Source: Galbula dea
Taxonomy: Eukaryota; Chordata; Aves; Piciformes; Galbulidae
Direction of reading: 5' to 3'
Assembly (NCBI GenBank): GCA_013399015.1
Contig: VWZX01006814.1
Location: forward strand, 248,001-312,000
Length of the DNA stretch: 64,000 nt
Positions 51,801 to 60,800 of the stretch are shown in pieces; the first letter of the stretch is position 1, and the number at the start of each line of letters is the position of its first letter. The notes under the pieces were generated by a model that saw only the letters and a program-made list of their open reading frames with translations, did no database searches and had not been told where the DNA came from. Both the position numbers and the translations under genes were made by a program.

Positions 51801-54800
51801 CTTCTTCCTCAGCCTCTCAGATCTCTCCTTTGACTTTTATAGCTTTCTTTGGTGGCCAATTCATTACCATTATCTCTAGGGAAATATTTTGCAAACATTT
51901 AAATTCATGCAAACCCTGAAATAAGGTAATACCTCACTAGGAGACTTTTAATATATTTGGATGTGCTAGTCAATATAGAAGGTTTGACCTTCAAGCTCAA
52001 ATGTACAGTCAAAAATGTCTGCTATACCCTTATTATACAATCTGTCTGGTGCTGGAATTCTGTGCTGGAAAAAAAGGAGTAAGAAGCTCTTTGGCCTCAA
52101 GCAACAGTAGTTTCATACCCAGCAGCTTTACTAGTAAGGTCAGTCATTTTTTTACCTTTCTAGAATCTACTATCAGGCTGCTCATCTCTCCATTTAAAGG
52201 AATTAAGGATATTAGTGTTTTTCCTCTTAAATCCACCATCACCAAATACTTGTGGGAAACTGCTATTCTTGGGAACCCAGAGTACTTGCTGTGGGCAGAG
52301 TTCAAGAGTGATTTTCTGGTAGTAATAACACCTTGGGAAAGAAGGAACAAGTTTTAAGAAGCCAAAAGCAAGAATAGCATGCCATTGTGCTCGGAGCTGT
52401 ATGTTCTGACGGTAAATGAACAGCTCTTGCTCTCCAAAATCCTTGTAATCTAAGTAGATGGAGAAGTAATTAATGTTCTCATTTCATGCTTGAAGAGCTG
52501 AAAGGTAACATAGGAAGATTGTCTCAGTTAAAATCTCCTTCCTAGAATTAATATCTTATTTTAAAAAACTCTCTTTTTTTCTTCTTTTCTTCTCACAGTG
52601 ATAAGTGTTTTAAAAGGTACCATCCAGACTCAGTAACACTGATAGCAGTTATCAGCTGAAATTCAGTACCAGTGGAAAAAAAAAAAAGCCAACAAACCAG
52701 CCCAAAAAAAGAATAAGAAGGAAAAGAATGGAGATAGTGAAAGCAAACAGAACCTTGGTATCTTTTACAAATGTTTTTTTCTGGAGAGGAGCTGGCTTTT
52801 TAATTCTGGACTTCATGCACTGGATTTATCCTGGGTGTTTGCAGTTATTAGACAGAACTTTGCATTGATACTTCATTATTTTTAAAGTCTTTCAGAAACA
52901 AGTTCTTCTGACACAGAAGTTAAATGCTTTGATAGGCCAATGCACACATCTTTCAAGTGTTTCTGACTTTTTGCTAGTGGCAACTGACTTCCCAAAGTAT
53001 TCTTAAGGTCAGACCAAAGTCAAAAAGATACCAAGGATCTCCAAAATCATGAATCTTTCTTTTAGGGACATTCTAAAAAATGATCAGGGTGTATTTAATC
53101 AATTCATAAGTGCCTCAAATATATAATCAGATTTAAGCTGTCTTGGCTAAAATGATTTCCCCATAAATCTTAGTATCTCTGTGGATATATTTTCAAAAAA
53201 CATTTTGTTTTTCTAGTGTCTATCTCTCAAGCTTTCAACAGCAGCCTGCCCTATCCACTGCAAAGCCAGTTCATTATTCTCCTTCAAACCGCATTCTAAA
53301 CACAATGTTGACTCTGTCTGAAACTAAGACTGTAGAAAATATTTGTTTCTAGCTCCCCTAGAATTAAGAGTGAGAAAACAAAGTATGATTTTATATTTAT
53401 AAAACTAACATCTTTTTCTGTTGCTTGAAATTCTTTTGTATTGCTATAATAGGGTCTCACTGCTGTCATAAGACATTTGATTTATTTAAAGGGAAGATCC
53501 TTGCTGTTCACAGCTGCACAGGGAGGCTTTAACTCAGTCTCTAATAACGAACTGTCTCTTCCTACAGGTCCAGTGGAGCATGTACATCTGAGTGTCCCCT
53601 TTGTTGCCATCAGAAATAAGGACATCAACATTACTGCTGTAGTTTGGCCCAGCCAGGCAGGGACGCTTACCTATTTCTGGTGGTTTGGTAACAGCACCAA
53701 GGTACAGCTGCTCTTTGGTTCATTTTTAATTTCTCTGGGTGTTGCACCAGACAGGGAACTCTCTCACCTCCAGTAGAACTTCGTGCCTTTACTTGTTTTG
53801 TGTTATAGTCTTTTTTCCTTATCTAAAAAGCATTGTCATTATCTGAACTTCAGCCTTTGTGAGTTTCTTTCCTCCTCTCATGTTGTTCTTAGGAGTCATT
53901 ACTTTTTTACATCTGGGTGGTATCAGCCACACTGAGTAATGAAGACCACTGTTATTACCAGCATTCACTTGCAACTTAACTAAATTATATACCACTATAC
54001 ATGGGATAATACTGGCTTTCAACACAGTGTTTAAAAACACTGGTGTTCAAATAACCATGGGGGCTGTCATTATGTACCAGTATGCATATAATGCTGGAAA
54101 CCAACACAATACTTTAAAGCTGTTGGTGTTCAAATAACCAGTTGTACCTAGAATTTCAAGCTAGACTCTAAATGAATTGTTTCTGTCCATCCATGACAAT
54201 TGTTTACAGTCTTGGATATATTAGAGAGGGAAATGAATTTTCAAATGATTGGCAAAAATTTATTTTCAAGAGCTTTTTTATCAATAATTAAAGTAAGTGA
54301 AACAGCAAGTTGTGGTCATTCTTTCAAATGGAGAGAGCAGGATTGCTTTTTAGCTACAGTTTTTATTGTAAGCTTTAGGAGGGAGACAGCTGACACAGGC
54401 AGTATCCTCCATTATTACAGCTGTGACATGTACAGTTGATAATTTTGCAATGGAGGATCTGCTGTTATTTTCAAAAGCAATTTGAGTCAAATCATTGTCT
54501 ACATTATTGAGTTGCAGTTGAAGGCAGCACTGAGGTGAGATCAGAAAAAAAGTGGTAGAAAGAAAAGTGAATTTTACATGAAATATGGAATTCGAGATAA
54601 AAAATAGAAGGCACACAAGTATTTTATTTTCTTTTTGACTAAGCTGCTTGTGTTTTAATCTTTCACTCTACCTATAGCAGCAGGAGGGAAAAAAAACCCA
54701 ACCAACCAAATAAAACCACAACAAACCAACAGTAAATGCTCTGTCTATTGGGATTTTACATCAGATTAGGCAACTTTACTGTAAGAGCTTATCTGTGTTT

Positions 54801-57800
54801 GTGGAAGCATAATTCTGGGAAAACTCAGGAGCAAAAACCACTTTCTCTATAACTTGGCAAGTTCCTGTGCCCTAGCAGAACTATGGCAGTCACCCACATA
54901 CACACATCTAGACCACGACAAGTAGGAGGTAATTCCACATGCTTTATGCTGCACTGATAGAGAGGGATGCAAAAATCACATAACAGTTCAGATATTTTTG
55001 CCTCAGTGCTCACACATGGGCAGTCATTAAAGGACATCTGAGACAATTTAAGTACTGATAACTTGATCATCTGCTTAAGCCCTCCAGTGTACCCAGGTGT
55101 CAGAGTTTACCTGCCATTGTTTTTGTCCTTAATATAAAAGTTGGTTGTGAAAAGGGCCTTAAGAAAAAAAAAGAGGTTTTGAAATAGAAAGTAATCTAGA
55201 AAAGGTAAAGCAAAGCAGTGGTGTTTACTGAAGATTTCCACACTGCTGTCCTGGTGCTTGCATCTGGGTTGTAAATATGATGTGTAATCTGTTTTATCTT
55301 CTGGCTTAGATTTCAGACTCATAGGCAACAAAGTACAAGCAGACAGGGATGTGTTTGAGGTGGATGCTTTGCAAATTGCTGCACATGGAGTAGCTTATCC
55401 TTATGATAACTTGGGGAGGTTGTACATGTTACTGAAACGTTTTGAGATGTTGGTTAGTAAGGATGGTGCCACTTTCTTGTGGCCAAATCAAATACCCAGG
55501 GCACCTTTCATTATTTGCAATGAATTTTCACCAGCCACCACATGAAATGTGCTTCAACTTCAACTCTGACAGAAATATGGCAAAGGATACAGGTGTAACA
55601 GTAGCAGCCATCTCTTTTTCAGGACAACAGTCTACATGACATCAAAATTCCTTCTAGGTGTTTATGTGCATGTCAGATCCCTCTTTGTGCCTGCTCGTGG
55701 GCAAACTGTGGTTCTTATGGAAACACTGATTTGTGTGTGAATTGAAGGATGAGGAGTGTAATATTGTGCATAGTTACTGATATTGTTAGGTAGATATATT
55801 CTGCTGCAGTGCAGAGGGATTGCAGCTTCTTTTCCAGTTCAGCCTGTAGGCATCCCAGCCACATCCAGACGTATCTTGGGTCACTGTGTAGTCTCACTAA
55901 GGTGCTCTCTGTGCTGCTGCACAGGCAAACGTTGTCTTAGACTCAAACGACCTGGCCGAGGCTCTTCTGCTGCCCTCCCCACCCTGCTGGAACTATTGCA
56001 CTGAATTTCTGCTGTGCTAATTTTTGCAGTGTACCCCAAAGCCAATTTGCTTGGATTAACACAGGTCCAGTCTAATAAATGTGTCCAGCTGCCTAATAGG
56101 TTTGAGCAAATGAACCTTAAACTACTTGATTTAATTTAGAGTTAGTTTCCAGGTCTCGGTGCATGAATTAAAATTAAGGAGTTGGCTGAACATTAAAACT
56201 CCATGATGGAAATGAAATCATCCATGGTAATGGAATGTCCAGCATGCACACATACAAACAAAGAAAATCTGTAATTTTAAAGGCCATTTATCGGTGTTTA
56301 TTTAATAGAGTCACAGCCTGTAACCTTCAGGATGATTGTTAATATCACTGTAGTTTGAGATACGCCTGTACTGCTTGCTCAGGATGTATGTATATCTAAG
56401 TATGCATTAGCTAGGCCTCCAAGACAAGCTGGCACCCAAGCTGACTTGGTCTGTGAATCCCATGTGATCAAACAGATTTTTTGGTTTTGGGTTATTGGTT
56501 TTTGGTTGCATTTTTTCTTGTTTGTTTTTTGTTTGTTTGTTTGCTTTGCTTTGGTTATTTGTGAGTTCATTTGGGGTTTTTGCTTTTTTGTTTGTTTGGG
56601 GGTTTTTTTGGCTTTTTTTGAGGGGGGATGAGGGTGTTTGGTGTTTTTTTTCCCCTACTTTTTTTTAGCCCATGGGTAAGGGGGTCCTTCTGCAGGGATC
56701 ATAGGATTGTCAGAGTCGGAAGGGACCTCAAAGATCATCCAGTTCCAACCCCCCTGCCTGGCAGGGACACCATCCACTAGATCAGGTTACCCAGGGCCCC
56801 ATCAAGCCTAGGGAAATGTGTTTGCCAGTCGGGCTTATGCCAGTGGATATTTTGATTTGTCTATGAAAATGACATATATGGCCACTGTTGTGAAACACAG
56901 GCAGGTTGGCAGTCTGATGGTAAGAAGCATGAGAGCTGGAAGGTGAATATTTAGGGGTTTTCCTCTGGAAAGTGTAGTGAAGGGGCAATAGCAATGGTAC
57001 AATGGTTTTATCTGTGTCCTTAGAGCTCTGTGTACTTTTGCTATGGAAGCTAGGATCACTATTTTCATTTTAATGTTTTAATCTAGACCAAGAGGATTTG
57101 TCTATAGACCAGCTGTCAGATCAACTATACCTTTGATTTTCAATATACAGATCTCTCTTCCCAAACGTAATGCACTTTTCTCATCTAGATGCATATCAGT
57201 GTGAGAGTTCCCTGCTCAAAGAGGAGAGCTGTAGTGCTATCAAGGATTTTTTTTTTTTTTTAAGAAGGGGCAGATAAAGTCAGGCTTCTCTGCCAGGGCT
57301 CTGAGCTAGCTAAATTCAGGTTAACTTCATTCTGGAAACCATTCAGCCACATTTAGACATTACTGTCAGCAGGTGTTATGCTATGCTTTCAGCCTTGTTA
57401 GTGCTGTTTGCCAGCGTATGGTTGAAGCTAGCTTACAGGCTCAAAGTATGGACAGGGCAATGTTAAGTGCCCTCACTCTGATCTTGGCAGAGTTGATCTG
57501 TGATAGATGGCTTTGTGTTCATAAGAGCAAGGACTGGCCCTAGATTTGAACAAGATGGATTGTTTGAAGAAGCATCTGCATTTTTGTTTTATGTTCTGTG
57601 CTGGTTTGAGCTGGACCCTGTGTGTTGTACAGCTGATATAGTAACTCTGCTGAGAGGGGGTGTGTGCATGTATGTGCAACACTGCACTCTGCAGCACTAA
57701 CTCTGCAACTACTGACTGTGCTCTACCGAGGTGTTCACAGTATAATGGGTTGCAGTTTAGTGGGAGAATATTTCAGGAAGCATTTTCTGAAGTGAGAGAA

Positions 57801-60800
57801 CCTTTGCTTATGGGACGGTTCGTGCTTGGGCCACGTTTAAGCCGTAACAGGACGTGAAAGCTCAGAGCACCATTCCCCTGTATCAGGAAGGAAGGATATG
57901 GTGGCTTGGTAGATTAGTCAGATACATGTTGTTATCCTGAGTTAATCTCACCCTGATTTTGATATTGCCATTTGTGTTTACTTTTTGCAGCCCCTCATCA
58001 CCTTGGAGAGCAGCATCTCATATGTCTTCACTGTGGAGGGGATGAACACTGTCACTGTGCAAGTTGCTGCAGGCAACACTCTCATCCAAGACACCAAGGA
58101 GATTGCGGTGCATGGTACCTTTAGCCTTTTACAGTCAGATCTTAAGGGGGTATCTAGAGGTGAAGAACAAAAATGAACTCTGTGAAATTCCTAGTACATG
58201 GAGGAACCTCTGAAGACAGACTGCAAAGTGGTTCAGATGTATCATTATCACAAAATACAGGAGTGAATGGAATAGTGCAGTTAGCTAAATTTGTAAGCTC
58301 AGCAGGGTATTAAAGTGTTTGGTGTCTTCTCTGCCTATTGGTCTGTTTGTACACCATGATTGGGAACTGATTCCCTGATTGGGAACTCCCAAAAGAAAAG
58401 ATACTTAAAGCTGTAGCCAGACCACCTTCCCTCTGCCTCTAAGTTGTGGAAAGAAGTAATCATGGTGCATCGTTAAGGTGACCTGAATACAGCTGGTGTT
58501 TCTCTTTATACAGTGACTGACTAAATGGCAGGGTCTGGAGGGATTTGGAAAACAGGTGGCAGAAATTGTTCTGTTGTTGGTGACTGCTCATCTTCCATTC
58601 TTCCCTGGGCTAGTCTTCATTTTCCTTATCTAGTTATTGGCATCCAACATTTGAGGGCAAGCTTTTCTTTGGATAGCAAGTTTTATTGAGAGACCTGGGC
58701 TTCAAATAAATTGGGTTTCACTGTGTAATATAAATAAATGTCCTGCTGGTGACTGGAAAGCTTATGCTTGGATTTAGCAGCCAGCTAAAATAGATATTTA
58801 TTGATTGCCTGGCTGTGAAATTCAATGGGTTTTAATAGTTTGTTAATATGATTTAATAATACCCAAAATCACTATTAGCAAATGTAAGTAACCATTTTGA
58901 CCATTTGACCATTTTGAATATTGAAAAATGCAATGTTTACTTTGGGAAAACTTTCATCTTTCCACCAGTTAGTGGAATAAAGTGTATCTAAGAGGGATTC
59001 CCAAAGGGAATCTCCATCTTTGGGTCCCACAGAATACTCCTTACTGTCTGTTTTTTAAACACCTTGTAAGAAATTTAGCCATTCTATTTAAAAGATCCAA
59101 AGCTTTGGGCTTTATTAAAAAGAGAAATTGATCCAATTGGAAAGTCCAAATAACCCTATGCTGCACCATGCTGCAGACTGACCTTGTCAAAGGAAGGAGT
59201 CTTTTCAGACCCCCAGTCTGGTGATCAGTTCAAGTCTGAGTACGTAAACAAGTGACACCTTCAGTAAACATGTTCTGATAAATTTGTATCTTAATCTGAA
59301 TCCTGTAGTAAGTTCTTATGGCTCTAGCCAGAAAGCCATAGCTTTCTGATGTTAGCAGTGGAGGAGATTTACTCAGGGTTTTCTCAAACAAAAACAAACC
59401 AGAATTTACTCAATAAATAAATTGGACCTGGTACTGAGGATTTGAAAGTGAAAGATTTCATATTTGGGCTCTTGGTTAAGCCTTCAGAACTTGAGTTTCC
59501 CTGCTCTTTTTGATGCTTGTTTAATTTAAAAATATACCATCTAAAGAGGAAGAACAGATCTTGCAAAAGATGCAGCATAAATGCTGTGTTGGCACAACCC
59601 TGCTATTCTGTGGATTTCCTCATTTATATTCTTACTGGCTTATCTTCAGCTAAAATTGGTACCTTCTCTCAAATGATTAATGGTACTTATTTGAAGTGTC
59701 TGGAGATCAAGGTGAGGTACAGCACATTTCCAAAACCAGAAAGGAGAGTATTCTACCCTGAGAATTCCCACTGGCCCCCTCCACTGTGCACAGTTGTCAT
59801 AAGGATTCCAGGTTTGGTCTCTGGTGACACCAGAGGGAGGAGTTGAAATTGGAGAAAAAATTTAATTGTTCTGTATTTGAAGTCTGGGAATTTTTTCCTC
59901 CTTCCTGTCGTGAGTCAGTTAGGAAGTAATTTCAAAGTGTTTAATGAATAGCCATTGCTTGATTAGCCAGTTGTTAGCACCACTAGGTTCTGATTTGTTG
60001 GGACAATTCGTTACCACTCATGTTGTAACAATTGTTGTAAGAATTTGTTACCACTCATGGTCTCCCTCCGGGAGAGGAAACAGATAATACCTGCTTTTGG
60101 AAAGCAATGCTTACAGTAAATGTTTGCTCTACAGAGCACAATGCATGCAATTGCACAGACCTTCTAGATTTCAGCCAGATCCTGTCTCATTTACTGGTCA
60201 ACTTCCTTGTAAGCAGAATCTGAAGAAGTCAAATAGCAAGATTTCAAAGCCCAGAGGCATCACAAATGGAAGGCGTCCTCTCACCTCTCTCATTCTTGCT
60301 TCCATTTCTTCTGGGAAAGCCACAAAATGTCCATTATAAGAACCATTATGAGAAAGCTTTTTGTTGTGTTTAGTGTTAGCCAGGCCTTTTTCATCTTTCA
60401 GCCTTTCCTCTGTCTCTTGCTTCGATATTAATTATAGTCATCCTGTTGTCTGCTGTACCCTGAACTCTGCCCACTTAATCTTCTTGTAAATGCTGTTGTT
60501 CTATTCCAGAGTATTTCCAATCTCAGCTCCTGTCCTTTTCTCCCAACTTGGACTACCATAACCCTGACATCCCTGAATGGAGACAAGACATTGGCAAAGT
60601 CATCAAGAGAGCTCTAGCACAGGTGAACATGTTTCCTTGTCTGTACTAACATTGACAAGGCTATTAAAACATGCACTTTTTCAACACGCTACCTTAAAAG
60701 AATGGGAAAGAACAGCAGTAATGAAGCTATAATTTCAAATCAATAAAAACCTTCTTAATATGCTAGATCTTTTCACAGAGGCAAATTATATTAGGAATTT

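Larger units (their letters stand above)
53702..57990 (+). other. intron M-N (4289 bp)
   Basis: A GT-AG phase 0 intron. It has a two-copy diverged tandem repeat (53984-54140), an A/C-rich patch near 54686-54731, a long T/G-rich tract (56477-56668), an antisense CR1 scrap (56698-56810) and a 15-base T run (57247-57261). No supported nested gene. Confidence 0.8.

Noticed and set aside
52001..52357. 118-codon plus-strand open frame with a 68-codon antisense partner
   Set aside because: Considered as a remnant of a mobile element, but no element signature, terminal repeat or known motif was visible.
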